This document shows, one piece after another, positions 45,466-58,699 of a stretch of 64,000 bases of DNA (the first letter of the stretch is position 1; the number at the start of each line of letters is the position of its first letter). The notes beneath the pieces were generated by a model, which saw only the letters and a list, made by a program, of their open reading frames with translations, was not told the DNA's origin and did no database searches. A program made the position numbers and the translations under genes. The DNA lies in the NCBI RefSeq assembly GCF_019703515.2, contig NC_059393.1:14206501-14270500 (forward strand), given 5' to 3'. This DNA is from Myxocyprinus asiaticus (lineage: Eukaryota > Chordata > Actinopteri > Cypriniformes > Catostomidae).

Positions 45466-48194
45466 TGTTTTTAGATAAGCCCCAAATTTGGTCAGCCACT
45501 AGACAGAGAACATGAGTTACAAGACTGTTTAATTGTATCTTGAAAAGTGAGTTGACTTCAGTTCTCATTTCAATGGTTCATGATAATTACACCAGGTATA
45601 GAGTGCTTTTGTATTACACTGCCACCTACTTCTGCATCATGCCCATTTATCCATAAACATGAACATGTTGACAACAGATAAAGCACATTGTCTTCATAGC
45701 ATAATATATTTACAATTCAGAGGAAACATTTATAAATAAAATACCAATACTAGCATCAGTATCCAGAATATGTCAAGACATTGTATTAATATGAGATATT
45801 TGTATCTTACTTGTATATATTGCTGTTTTGTGTGTACATTTTGGTGCCCTGTCTTCATTAATGTTAAACAACATTATTAATGTGAATAACTGATCACATT
45901 AATTAAATATAAGCAAAGATAATATGCAAAAACTCTGTTTTTCTGTAAAAAAAAAATTAAAAAATTGTTTGAGGATTTAATTACTGGTGATCATACTGTA
46001 TGTCTTTATGCCTGTACTGTGAAAAATGTGTTAGACTGTTCTGAATCAAACAGATAAAAATGGAAATGTCACCATTTCATACTATAGTTTAATTTGCATG
46101 AGGTTAAATGTTGTTAAATGCCCGATGGGAAAACTGGGAATCAAATTACTATGAAAGAAACATTCTGAAAGTGTTTAATACTTTGATCCATAATGGAATT
46201 GTTTTCTTGTATTCTTTGTTTATAAAGAGAATTCAGCACCAGGCAAAGAACATTCTGAATTCTCCTCTATTTGAAAAAAGTGCTGCGGTCTGGGACAGGA
46301 AGGCACCACTTGATTAAGCTATTCTGCTGCCCCCTACTGTTTTAAATATAACAGCTTAAAGAAAACAGGGTATCATTCTCGGATATAGAAGCCAATATTG
46401 CCTTTTACCTGTCAGTCTGTGTAAAACACAAATCTTATATTAACTATAATTATTATACTATTATTAATATATATAAATAATTATTATACTTTGAATTTTA
46501 TGGTGCATTTTACGGTCTTCTTTAAGCAGCATTATAAGTACATTTCAAACTGCCATAATTTGTCAACAACTAAAACTATTTAAAGAAGCTTTTTGATATT
46601 TTTTTAAAAATGTCATTTTATTTAATGTAAATTAAATAAATGGGGATCCACAACATTGTTGTTTTATTCTTAAATATGTTGAAAACATTGTATTGTATTA
46701 ATGATAAAAATACTGTTTATAAAAGCATGTATTCAAACCCCTGTGTTGGAATTCTTTTCTTCTTTTGTGTCTTATAGCTCATAAAGTAATATTATAAATT
46801 AATCCATTATTTGCTTAATTTACTGTATGTAATGGAATCCATATACAGTATCTTAAAAGGATAGACTAATCTTCAAAGGTTCTCTGAAATCATATTCTGA
46901 TAAGGTTTTGCAATTTACTGTTAAATTATATGCTTATTTTTCATTTTTTTCCAATGCCTACAATAGACCCAGGTTGATAAAGATGAAGTATTCAAGGGAA
47001 TGTTCAAAATAAGCATTTCACAGCAATTACTGACACCTTCTGAGAAATTGACATAGGAGACAGACGGCTAGAGTTGGGTGTTATTTTTCAGCACAATGAA
47101 ACCCAATCAGAAAAAAAAAAGCCATTCACGACACAATTGGACAGAATAATGACCTCTAGATCACACACTACTGTAGCACATGCCTGACTAGCAACAGCCA
47201 AACCAAGCCATTCTTAACGCAATTGAACATGTCGTCTTCAGGTTTGCATTGGAAATCAGTAGAATAGCCAACTGGCAGCCCTGATTCAGCAACAGTGAGA
47301 CTATTTTTGCCTAAAGTTTCAGCAGGTTGTCAGCATATTTGGGTTCAGTTCCACAAACTTTGGATGAAATTATGTGACAACTGAGCAATTGTTGGCCATA
47401 AGCATCTGTTTCGGATGCAACTCATCTCCAGCATGTATGCAAACAAGAAAATGTCAATTATTTTCTTTTCATGACATTTTTCTCTACATACCATCTGCTT
47501 TCTAAAATAAAACTATGTGAAACATAGTGAGTTTATCTCCAACCTCAATCAAACACACTAGAGCCTTTCACCATTTTTATTTATTTATTTATTTATTTTT
47601 CATACATTAAAAAGGAATGTTGACTCAGGCTGTCATTCTGTCCTTTTAGGTGGGTGTATTTTAGGAACCAGATGACCTTTTGTTTGTGCACATTAATTAC
47701 TGACATTGATACTGATACATAATTGCTCAGTCATTACAACATTTCACATAAACATATCAACATTTCAGGATATTTCATAAAGTGTCACACACAATGCCAT
47801 AGGAATTCTTTCAAATGCAGTGACCACAAATGAAATAAAGAAAATAAAGACATCAGAGATAGGAATTCTGATCAGAATACAAAATGAAAGTGATTTATTT
47901 GTTCAAGGATGTTGATGATCTGCTTGAGTTCGATCAGCTTGGCTTATTTTGTACAGAAGTCTTATGAACCCTTTGGATGGGTTTGCAACATTTCAAACCA
48001 CACCACGATAGTGCTAACAATTAACAGTCTATGAATAAATTGAAGAAAGAGAAGTGTCAAACAAGTGTCCTGTTTCACTTCCACACCAAAGATACATAGA
48101 GATCGCTAACAATGGATTAGTAATATGCAGTTGTTTAGAAATTCAGTAGTAAGAGATCCACAGATCATGCTCCATACTGTTTCTTTATATAGTA
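45466..48194. other. Non-coding, AT-rich stretch
   Basis: No gene or clear repeat edge in about 2.7 kb. The frame at 46108-46317 has no domain. An (ATTT)n-like run is at 47575-47598. Confidence 0.45.
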
Positions 48195-48204
48195 TATAGT
48201 ATTT

Positions 48205-48587
48205 AATTTTTCTTTTATCCCCTTTTATCTCCAATTTTGGAATGCCCAATTCCCACTACTTATTGGGTCCTCGTGGTGGTGCGGTTACCTACCTCAATTT
48301 GGGTGGCAGAGGATAAGTCTCAGTTGCCTCTGCTTCTGTCAATCTGTGCATCTTATCACGTGGCTTGCTGTGCATGACACCGCAGAGACTCACAGCATGT
48401 GGAGGCTCATGCTACTCTCCGCGATCCATGCACAACTTACCACGTGCCATTGAGAGTGAGAACCACTTAATCGTGACCACGGTTGCTTAGGAGACCTGGC
48501 TGGAGTCACTCAGCACACCCTGGATTCAAACTCGTGACTCCAGGGGTGGTGGCTAGCATCAATACTCGCTGAGCTACCCAGGCCCCC
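48205..48587 (-). mobile_element. tRNA-derived SINE, copy 1
   Basis: Reads right to left. Flanked by TATAGTATTT (48195-48204 and 48588-48597), a perfect 10-bp duplication. The tRNA-like head (48587 to about 48515) has GGGTAGCTCAG as A box and a diverged B box (GAGTTTGAATCC). The body is shared with the copies at 56.5 and 60.1 kb, and the tail is A-rich (T-rich on the plus strand, about 48205-48225). Non-coding; transcribed by RNA polymerase III and moved by LINE enzymes in known SINEs. Confidence 0.9.
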
Positions 48588-49708
48588 TATAGTATTTCTT
48601 TTTAGGATTTTGATAACATACCAAGAAACTGCACTTATATAATTCTGTGTTTGTAAGTTTTTAAAATCCTTTCCAGCAATGTTCTGTTTTTATGTAATGA
48701 CCATACTGTGCACTGTACTGTATTGTATGATAGCATTGATGAATTTGTTGTGGAAATCTTGAATCATCATCATTACTACTACAAGGTGTCTAATGGTGTC
48801 TCTGGAATGTTCGTATTCATAAGCATGCATTCATTTGACACTTCTGCTAACCAACCTATGATGATGTCATTGCACTAAGTGTGTGCATGTGTGAGTGACT
48901 CATATTGAAAGAAAAATGTGTGCTTAATGACAGAGTTTCAGATGAATCTGTTGCTATTCAGGAAAGATGCTTATTAATATAGTTAAATGTGTATATTTCT
49001 TCAAGCCGCTGGTGTAGCAAATAATAATATATTTTTCTATTAGAGTTAGCATAGGTAGGCTAATGTGTTTAGACCTCCATTTTAAGTTGTTGCCCACTTT
49101 AGATCAGTCTGTTGATAAACTTTGACAGTGTCTCTTTGTATATTATTGTTTAATGACAAAAAAATAACAGTAGACTAGCCCTAAACAAAAACTTTTTTTA
49201 TTATTATTATCAAGATTAACAGAGAACTCAAAATTTTAGAGTTTGCTTGTCTTGTTAGCTTACCCTTTCTAAGAATGCCAAGAAATTATTCTTTTTTTAG
49301 TTAACTTACGGTGAAAGATCTATAAAAACAGATTTTCAAAGGACACGATAAAAATAAAAGGTAACTAGATATTGTATTCTTGCAATAATGAGCTAATTTG
49401 CACTGCATGCTAGTGGCATCCTACAACATGTTTTGTTATTAGCAAGATTAGCAGAATTAATCTTAGCATCGGCTAGCAGGACAGCAAACAGTTTGTTAGA
49501 ATACTAAGAAATTAATGACTATTATGAAAGGAAAATTCACTTTGGAGTGGAAATACTTTAGATTTGAATGGACATGATGAAAAAAAAGTAACTAGATCTT
49601 GTGCTCTTGCTATATTGAGCTAATTTGTGTGTATACTAGTGGATGTGGTCATCTTACATAAGTCTAAACATCATGTTTTGTTATCAGCAATTAGCAGAAT
49701 TCATCTAC

Positions 49709-50159
49709 TGGTGTGTCTCAATCAGCTCCCAAGCTTCCTATGTCATAGTATTTCGTGAACACGAATTCAGGCACTGGCAAGGGTGTTAATCAAATGAACA
49801 TTGAGAGACTTATGACAAGTTATGATAACGAACTCCTGTATTAAAACACTGCATTGATCAACAACACCGCTGTATAAAAGTCACTGTTGTGCATTCTCGT
49901 TGTAGATATTCAAACATACAATGATATTATGAAAGATACATGACATAAATAAAGAAATACAAATATAAAGGAGTCTTTTTTAACCTTCTTCTAACAACTG
50001 TAATATTTAAAAGATTGTTTCCCTGTCTTGGTCATTATGGATGTATGACATTAACCTCCTGAGACCCGAGCATGACTGCTGTGTGGATTTTTCATTTCCC
50101 TTTTTGATTTGTAACTAGTAGCCCCTAATAAACATGCAAAAAAAAAAAAAAAAAAAAAG

Positions 50160-50244
<85 letters not shown>

Positions 50245-50265
50245 AAATTAATAATATAATATTTA

Positions 50266-50298
<33 letters not shown>

Positions 50299-51671
50299 AA
50301 AAAAATTTTTTTGAGCAGATAGTTTTCCTAAAAATTCATGTCCTCATATGGGGACAGTGGTGAAATTTAAAATAATACAAAGCTATAGAAAGATTTCCTG
50401 GTAAGCTGCTTTGGAACAATGTGTTCATGAGAACAAAGGGAAATGTAAAAATAAAAAACTTTACAAATAAAAGTTATTTGACTTGATTTGACTTTTATGT
50501 TACAAAGTTTTTTCTATTTTGGCAACAAAATCTCAATGTTCTCTCTTTGCTCTGTCAAACAAACAAGTGATAGCCAGTGCTGAAGCATTTTATCAATCAG
50601 AAATTAGCATAATTAATTCTGATACAAGTAATAGCCAACATTGTCCAATCACTGCCAACCATGTTAAAATAAAATTAGACATTATAAATTCTGAATCTAA
50701 GTACTGATTACCATTGTCCCATGTCTGCCAAACATGTTGAGTTATCCAAACTTCATCTGCAGCCTGGAAGTGAACATTTGATCGGATGTTAGGAGTGAAT
50801 GCACTTTGCTGCACAGGAAAGCTATAGGATGCTCCCTTGCTCCCTATTTAGTGAATGACTTAACCTCTAGTGTGCTGCGCTGGTCTCAGAACAGTTTGAA
50901 ATGCACCTTATTTTCATCCTAACTCAATATAAAGTCTCTGAAAGCAGTATTCTTCAACTTTTGGTGAACCCAATTATTTTAAATGTGAAAATGCATAGTA
51001 AATATAGGATTTCTAAGCTGAGTAAGAATCATTATCCACGCCGGAGGTCAGCATGTTTAACAGAGTGCCGTTTCATGATATATCACTTGAATTTTTTTAA
51101 ATGGCACATCGGATGAAACTAGAGACTCAACTGTTTTGACTTAATGTAAAATGTAAAAACTAAATTAGGTTTCTTACCAGATGTAGTTTTGTTGGTGTTT
51201 CTCCCAAAGACAAACTCCACTTTGATCGGAGCCATTTGTTTTGTCACTTGACTCTTTGCATCAAAAGTTTAACCATTTACTGACAGCCCAGAATGTCCTG
51301 AACTGAGATCAGTCAGTTTAAATTAAATTAAATTAAATTATGCAGAGCGTATAGCGAAGACACACAGTCCACACAGAAGGACGCAGGGTCGCACAAAGTT
51401 AAAGAGAAAATAAGGCTTTGACTTCATAATTTTACACTTGTGCTCATCTTATAACAACTTAAAAGACTTCAGAAGACATGACGACATTTCCGGTAAGGGA
51501 ATAATGTGAGCAGTGATGCTCTCTGGTTTTCACGATGCATTCTGGGAATTTTTAGGGAGTGAATGTTTCAGTGTACTAAAATGATTTTGTGACTGAGACA
51601 GCCCTAGAAATGGCCGACTCCCTTTTCAGTTCCCTGACTAGCAAACTAGGGAGCTGATTGAAAAGCACCCT
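49709..51671. mobile_element. ~2-kb insertion with inverted termini, family unknown
   Basis: The left end has TCTCAATCAGCTCCC (49716-49730), and the right end carries CAATCAGCTCCC in reverse complement (51649-51660). The ends match over about 25 bp with several differences. It interrupts a tandem repeat. The inside is non-coding and includes another repeat-like start (CCTCCTGAGACCCGAG at 50055), an A run, a TA microsatellite and the blocks shared with the window start. Probably a nested composite of DNA transposons. The target duplication is not clear. Confidence 0.5.
50163..50233. repeat. (TA)n microsatellite after a poly(A) run
   Basis: About 35 TA units, preceded by about 20 A (50139-50158) and followed by ATT-rich DNA to about 50300. 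Confidence 0.95.
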
Positions 51672-52549
51672 TAGCATCCACTAGCATGACAACACACAGT
51701 TCGTAGTTAAGTTCTTCTATAAAAACGGCAAGTTAAGTAAACTTAAATAGTAAATTTTTTGAGATGCCATTAAATTGAGGGAACAAATTTATGCAATCAT
51801 CTGTGTAATTGGGTTTTCTGTGTACTCTTGCTATATTGAGCTAACTTGCTTGTATGCTAGTGGACGTGGTCATCTTACTTATAGTTAGCCTAACTGACAT
51901 TTGCTATCAAGATTAGCAGAATTCATGTAAGCATCTGCTAGCATGACTTGTTAGTGCACAGTTAGTTAGAATTCGAAGGAAATAAAGACTTTTATGACAG
52001 AACAAGAGACAAGAGTTCACATTGGGTCAAAGATCTGAGTTTAAATAGATTTTCCACACACATGATGAAGAAAAAAAATAACTACTCTTGCTATATTGGG
52101 CTAATTTGCTTGTATGCTAGTGGATGTGGTCATCCTTCTTACAGTTGGCCTAATTGATATATTTTGCAATCAAGATGAGCAGAATTCATGTTAGCATTTG
52201 CTACTGTAGCATGACTTGGCGCACAGATTGTTAAAATTCAAAGAAAATAAAGACTATGCATTACAACAGAAAAAGAGACATTTTAGGTCAAAGATCTGAG
52301 TTGAAAAGGATTTCAACGGACATGATGAAAAAAGCATAACTAGATCTTGTACTCCTGCACTACTGAGTTAATTTGTGCTAGAGGATGTGGTGTACAGCTA
52401 CAAAAGACAAACACAATATACTTCTAACTTCCTAACTCTTCATTGTACTTCTCTCCTTTCGCCTTTCAGGTGGTTACAGAAAGACAAAGAAGAAATGAAA
52501 AATTGAAACAGGTGGACTCAGAGAAAGAGTTGACATGTACTGTATGCTG

Positions 52550-52819
52550 AAGACATCCCTCCTGAAAGACCAACTTAGACCAGCATGAGGCTGTTTTATG
52601 CTGGTAAGTGTTGGACTGGTGCTGGTAAAGATTATGGACCAGCATAGCCATGTTGTTTACCAGCAAAAGTGGTTAGTCAGCTGGTTGACCGAGGGAGGCT
52701 TGCTGGTGTTTAGCTAGCTAAGAAATCTAGCAGGGAAACCAGCATACAGTACCATACTGGGGACCACCATTCAAAACACAACATATGTTGGTGACCAGCA
52801 ATGTTTTTCAACAGGGATA
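52550..52819. mobile_element. ACCAGC-rich MITE-like element
   Basis: Left end ATCCCTCCTGAAAGA, right end TTTTTCAACAGGGAT, an inverted pair with a few differences. The inside is full of CCAGCAT, GCTGGT and ACCAGCA motifs on both strands. Similar fragments occur at about 14095-14215 and 62480-62585. Non-coding. The duplication is not resolved. Confidence 0.5.
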
Positions 52820-53097
52820 TGAACTTGATGAACACAAATTCAGTCTTAAACAGCAAGAATTCTAAATACAACTTTGGTTTATATTTTTTCTGATTAACAA
52901 TTTTTTATTGATTCACATATTAAACACAGAAAACAAAACATATATATACAGAATCAACAATTAACACTCACTATTACCCCTCCCCCTCCAATCCCCAACC
53001 CCGGCCCCCAACAACATCCCAGTGGTCATACATGATTATAGACACACACACACAAAAAAAAAATAATAATAATAATAATAATCACACATATTGACAA

Positions 53098-56000
53098 CTA
53101 CACCTGTCTCTCCACTGCCCCTCCCCGAGAGCCCTCCAAAAACTCCAGATATCCACCCCATTTCCCCACAAACGAGTTCAATTTCCCCAGTCTTCTAGAT
53201 GACCCTTCTTCAAAAGCCGCCACCCTCCCATCTCCGAGCAACACTCCTGAAATGAGGGTGCTCCAGCCGACCTCCATCCCCTTAAAACTATTTGTCTGGC
53301 GATCATGACACTGGTTAGAACACAATTCTTTATGTGTATTCTCTACATCGATGACCGCCCCATCACCCAAAATACAGTCTGGGGCAAAATGAAACCCGAG
53401 TGCCCAATATGTCACACACAAAACTCTGAACCTTCAACCAAAATTCTTGGATCTTAACACACCACCAAAAGACATGGGTTATGTCTCCATCCTCTGATTG
53501 GCATTGCCAGCAGGTGGGTGTGTCTTTAAGACCAAGCCTATACAATCTAGAGGGGTTCAGATAGAATCAATGTAAAGTCTTGAATTGCATAAGGCACACC
53601 CTTGCATCTCGAGAGCACACTCCCTCCTCCAGTACCAAGTTTAAATCTTTCTCCCATAATCTCTTGATAGAAGTTAAAGCTCCATCCCCCAGACTCTGAA
53701 TTAGCAGGGAGTAATACACTGATGCCTCATGACCTTTTCCAAAAGCAGTAATCACCCCTCCCAGTGTGTCTGCCGCTTTAGGGGGGTGTATGCTACTCCC
53801 AGAAATAGTACAGAGCAGGAGGCACAGTTGTAAATATATAAAAAACTGATTTGGTTGAACCAAATTTTCAAAGGATCTCAACACTCCGCTCTCATATAGG
53901 TCACTGAGTGTATTAACCTCCCTCACAATCCACTCTGACCAGCAGAAAGGGGACTTATTAATACATAATTTTGGGTACAGCCATTACATTTAAATAAATG
54001 TCCGAATTAAACACTCTGGACACTTTTGTCCATACCGAGTGCAGATGCGAGATAACGGGTGTAACTTAAATTCTCTGGTTAGTTAGATAGAAAAGCTTTG
54101 TAATGGCGAAATAGGGGCAAGAACTTCCTGTTCAATACAAAACCAGGGAGGGGCTCTCTAAGGTGGAAGTGACCAATGAGCCAAATGTCTGAGACTGAAC
54201 GCATAATAAAACAAAATCTTGGGTAGGCCTAGCCCACCTACGTCAGTCGACCTATGCAGTTTACTGAAATGTAATCTGGGATGTTTACCATTCCAAATGA
54301 AAGACTTTGCAATGCTATCAAATTGCTTGAAATAAGAGAGGGGGATATTTATAGGGAGAGACTGTAGCAGGTAGTTTTTGGAATACAATTAATTTGAATA
54401 ACATTAACCTTCCCAATCATAGATAAATGTAATGAAGCCCACCTGCCCACATCGCTCGAAAACCTTTTTATTAAAGGGTCAAAATTAACTCTAATTAAAT
54501 CACACAAATTTGCTGGGAATAAAATATCCAAATACTTAATGCCCTGTTTGGGCTACTGAAAGTTGCCCAGCTGAAAAGCCGTTACTGGGCAGTACACTGT
54601 CAGAGCCAAAGCTTCGGATTTAGACCAATTAACTCTGTATCCCGAGAACTTAGAAAAGGAATTAATAATTCTGTGGAGGCAAGGCATAAATCTAGCAGGG
54701 TCAGAGACGAATAATAAAATATCATCTGCGTAAAGCAAAAGCTTATGCACCACACCTCCAGCCATTGCCTCCTATCTTGTCACGGCTGCTAATGGTTCCA
54801 GGGCAAGACAGAACAATAATGGGGAAAGAGGGCAACCCTGCCGGGTGCCCCTATCCAGAGTAAAATAATCTGAAATTAGTCCATTTGTTTGTACCACCGC
54901 TACCGGGTGTCTATAAAGTAACTTATTCCATCCAATAAATGTATTCCCAAACCCATACATTTCCAAAATCTTAAAAAGATTATCCCATTCTACCATATCA
55001 AATGCCTTTTTGGCGTCAAGTGAGATGGCAGCGACTGGAGTCTGATCATTTGCCACTGACCACATGATATTGATGAAACGCCTAATGTTATCAGAAGAGC
55101 TGAAGCCCCAAATAAACCCTACCTGATCTATATGTATAAGAGATGTCATAACTTTTCTTAATCGGTTAGCCAAAATTGGATGGTAACTTTTACACTTGCT
55201 TGGATCTTTGTCCTTTTTAATAATCAGACTGATCTGGGCTTGCGTCATGGTTGGCGGAAGCTTTCCATTCTTTAATGGTTCCATATAAACTTCTAGCAAA
55301 AGTGGAGCCAATTCTGTAGCACAAGATCTAAAAAACTCAGCGGCAAAGCCATCTGGCCCCGGAAACTTGCCTGTAGGCAAGGCCTTAATTACCTCGCCAA
55401 GCTCTTCCAAGTTTATCTCAGAGTCAAGAGAATTTTCTTGCTCATTCGTCAGTTTAGGGAGTTCTAATGATTCCACAAAGTTTCTAATATCTTCATCAGT
55501 AGACAAAGACTTGGAACCATAGAGATCAAGATAGAATTCTTTAAAAGCATTATTAATATCAATGACTGAGGTAAATATTTCACCACCAGAAGATTTCACT
55601 GAGGGAATGGTGGAAAAAGTCTCTCTCTGTTTTATATATCTAGCCAGAGGTTTTCCTGCTTTGTCCCCCAACTCAAAATATGACTGTTATGCCCTGAATA
55701 GCCAAAACTCCACCTTCCGCGACAAAATAGTTTTATATCTGTATTTCAATTGGGTAAATTCTCTGAGGCCATCAGATGACATTTGGTGCTTCAGCTCTGC
55801 TTTGGCACTTTTAATATTCCCTTCCAACTCCACAAATTCTCGTGCTTTGGATTTTTTGATGAATGAGGCATACTGTATGATCCGGCCCCTAAGAACTGCT
55901 TTAAGTGTCTCCCAAGCCATGCCCACAGAGGACACTGAGGACCAGTTGGTCTCCATATAAACATTGATTTCAGCCTTTAATATTTGTTGGAATTCAAGAT

Positions 56001-56100
56001 TTTGCAAAAGGGATACATTAAAGCGCCAACTATATGATTTCCTTTTCTCCATATTTGGCAACACCTCTAAACTCACCAGGGCATGATCTGAGATTAAAAT
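53098..56100 (-). pseudogene. L1 ORF2 (copy C), late endonuclease to C-terminus
   Basis: Same protein as copy B ORF2. From the right: ISDHALVSLEVL just left of the TA repeat, a linker, then reverse transcriptase over 55671-54772 with PDGFAAEFF, IDQVGFI and GTRQGCPLSP. The catalytic box LLLYADDILLFV is present near 54735, unlike in copy B. About 13 residues after SYHP are missing near 55170. The C-terminal Cys motif CWQC...HVFWWC is at about 53510-53470. Stops and shifts are scattered, so it is inactive. Confidence 0.85.
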
Positions 56101-56142
56101 GTTTCCAATTGAGCAATCAGCAACAGATGAAATGAGGGACTT

Positions 56143-56144
<2 letters not shown>

Positions 56145-56210
<66 letters not shown>
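56145..56210. repeat. (TA)n microsatellite in L1 copy C
   Basis: About 33 TA units where copy B has a short TATA followed by an A run (17328-17344). It also marks the edge of the deletion of the early endonuclease coding region. Confidence 0.95.
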
Positions 56211-56212
<2 letters not shown>

Positions 56213-56528
56213 TAGAATAGAAAAAATAGATTATCATTTTATTTTTGACGCACAAAGACCACATTCCAACATTAGTGCAACAATCAAACCCCAAACTTCC
56301 CCCTGAACCAAACAAACAGAAAAAAGAAAAATGTGCGCATTCCAACTTTATCCAGACGTGCTCTAAATCCCCCTTGGTTGCTAGCGGATTAGCAGTTAAG
56401 GATCAGGGTGTATCGAATCTCACCAGTTTATGACATAAAATGTATTAAAACCAGCAAAGTGTGCAGAGCTTGCCATTCACATGTCCGAACCTCACATGAT
56501 GTCACGTGACTCTACAACTTTGGTTTAT

Positions 56529-56968
56529 TTATTTTTTTAAAAATGTGTTTTTCTTTTCTCCCCAATTTGGAATTCCCAATGCACTCTATGTCCTTGTGGT
56601 GGCGTAGTGACTCAGCTCAATCTGGGTGGTGGAGGATGAATCTCAGTTGCCTCTGTGTCTGAGACCTTCAATCCGTGCATCTTATCATGTGGCTTGTTGA
56701 GCACATTACTGTGGAGACATAGTTTGTGTGGAGGCTTCACACTCTCCAAGGCATCCATGCACAACTCATCCCACACCCCACCGAGAGCAAGAACCACATT
56801 ATAGCGACCATGAGGAGGTTACCCCATGTGACTCTACCCTCCTTAGCAACTGGGCCAATTTGGTTGCTTAGAAGACCTGGCTGGAGTCACTCAGCATGCC
56901 CTGGATTTGAACTCGCGACTCCAGGGGTGGTGGTCAGTGTTTTTACTCGCTGAGCTACCCAGGCCCCC
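56529..56968 (-). mobile_element. tRNA-derived SINE, copy 2
   Basis: Reads right to left. Flanked by TACAACTTTGGTTTAT at 56513-56528 and 56969-56984, the same sequence that flanks L1 copy C. tRNA-like head at the right (GGGTAGCTCAGCGAG, B box GAGTTCAAATCC in reverse complement), then the body shared with the other copies and an A-rich tail at the left. Confidence 0.92.
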
Positions 56969-56984
56969 TACAACTTTGGTTTAT

Positions 56985-58690
56985 TAAAGAATTCAGTGAT
57001 CCAAGATTATGTTGTGTTCAGACCAGTGATGCAAGTCACTAAATTCACTTGGCTTTAGTGGTAACTGTCTACTCATTGTCTTCACTTTGCGCAGTGTGTT
57101 TGCGGCATTTGCTGTCAACATCGCTATTGATCATGAACGGTGACTCAGTGCTGAGAAATCCCCACTTCAACTTTCCCACCCCTACATGCCACTGAAACTG
57201 TTTCTGCAGCCCCCCTTTCACACTCACAAACCACAGCAGCCCCTGTGAAGTCCTGTAGACTGTCACCAGAGCCAAGCCATACATCATGCATGTTTTATGT
57301 AAGGCTAATTGAATGAATAACAAATAACAGCAATAATTGGAATATAATAATTAGAAGGTGAAAGATAAAAGTAAAGATGAGCAAACAACTTAATCGTAAA
57401 ATGAGATGTGAGAAAATAACCAGTGGTAGAGCTGTAAATTATTAATCCAATAAAATGATTGGATTACTACTTGCAATTATTGTCCGCAATAGTCTTATGA
57501 AGAAAAAAAGACGGCACAAGAGATGAATAATGGACGAATAAATGCTAAAGTGCGTCATTTCTGCACAAAATGGAATTTCAAAAATAGTGAATGTTTAGAC
57601 ATTTCAACTAAAAGTGTAAACTTTACAATTTTAGTCTATCAAAACAGTCCAGCAACATTGTCTCAACCAGTGGCGTGCATTTGGGTGGGACTATTTGTTT
57701 GTAAAACTAATGCAAGACAGGAGGAATTTTCTGGAATCTATTTGAAAACAGTGATTATTTTTAATAAACACTGAACTGTAAACATAGGTTTACAGTTTCA
57801 GTGTTTGAAATCTTATTCATTTGCTTTGAAGCTAATGGTTTTTCAACAGTTGTTATTAACATGCAAGGGTTCCAAATTGATTGTCAGTGGCTTAAACAAT
57901 TTGAGGTGTCACTTGTGAATACTGAAATGTCAGACATATTGTTATGAATAAGTTCTAATGAGTCACAGATCTATTAAAAAGGCTATTGTATGTCCCTGAA
58001 ATACTAGCGCACCTAAAAGCTACTAAATGTAGAGATGTTTTGACATGAGCGGTTCAGGAGGAGATCTTTCAAAGCTGGCCTATGTGAAGCTATGGTTGTG
58101 AAAACAATGTTAAAGTATGAAATAAGAAGACATTTGCTTAGCTAAAAACTGACCAAAATTAAATGCCTGAGATGTGGAGGTTGATGTTGTTGACTACTCA
58201 GTCCAAACTTAAGATATTTGTGCCTAATTGCTGAGTGTTGACACAAAAAATTGTGAACTTTATGCTTTTTGCAAGAGTGGTTTTCATTGTAAAAACATTG
58301 TGCTTCACTGGTGACAGAGTTGCTATGCTTGCCATGCTTAATGAACCCCATGCCATGCTTAATAAACATAGCTATCATAGCACACTTAAGAGGCATGTCG
58401 GATAATGAGAATTTTGCAGTATAACACTCCTCCCACAAAAAAAGATTGTTTTTCTTTTTTATTATTAGAAACTGAAGATTGAAAATGAAAGGCAACTCAT
58501 TTGTCCAATTGCCTTGGAATTTATCAGAAATTGTATGGTATAACTTGAACAGAAGAAGCATCGTCAGAGAGCAGCACTCTTTAAGGATTACAAGTCTTTC
58601 AAAAGCAGGGACCTAAAACGAAATGATCTTCATTAAGGTTTGTTCTGAGCAAAAACGCTATTTTTTCATTCCGGTTCAGAAGTTCCACAG
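56985..58690. other. Non-coding stretch, no gene seen
   Basis: The frames at 57069-57323, 57523-57774 and 58142-58561 have no domain. No repeat boundary is certain. Confidence 0.4.
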
Positions 58691-58699
58691 CCTCCTGTC

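Larger units (their letters stand above)
49205..52395. repeat. ~240-270-bp tandem repeat, about five units, split by an insertion
   Basis: Units share TTGCTATATTGAGCTAATTT, ATGCTAGTGGATGTGGTCATC and TTAGCAGAATTCATGT blocks. They begin near 49260, 49500, 51700, 51975 and 52240. Between the second and third units lies an unrelated segment (about 49709-51671). Non-coding. Confidence 0.75.
52883..56512 (-). mobile_element. L1 copy C, internally deleted
   Basis: Reads right to left. The A-rich tail is at the left end (complement at 52883-52920), then 3' UTR, ORF2, a TA microsatellite and a mosaic of 5' pieces. TACAACTTTGGTTTAT flanks it at 52867-52882 and 56513-56528, a 16-bp target duplication. 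The right-hand 260 bp join three pieces that are far apart in copy B (spacer start, ORF1 middle, 5' end), so at least two deletions occurred. Confidence 0.88.
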
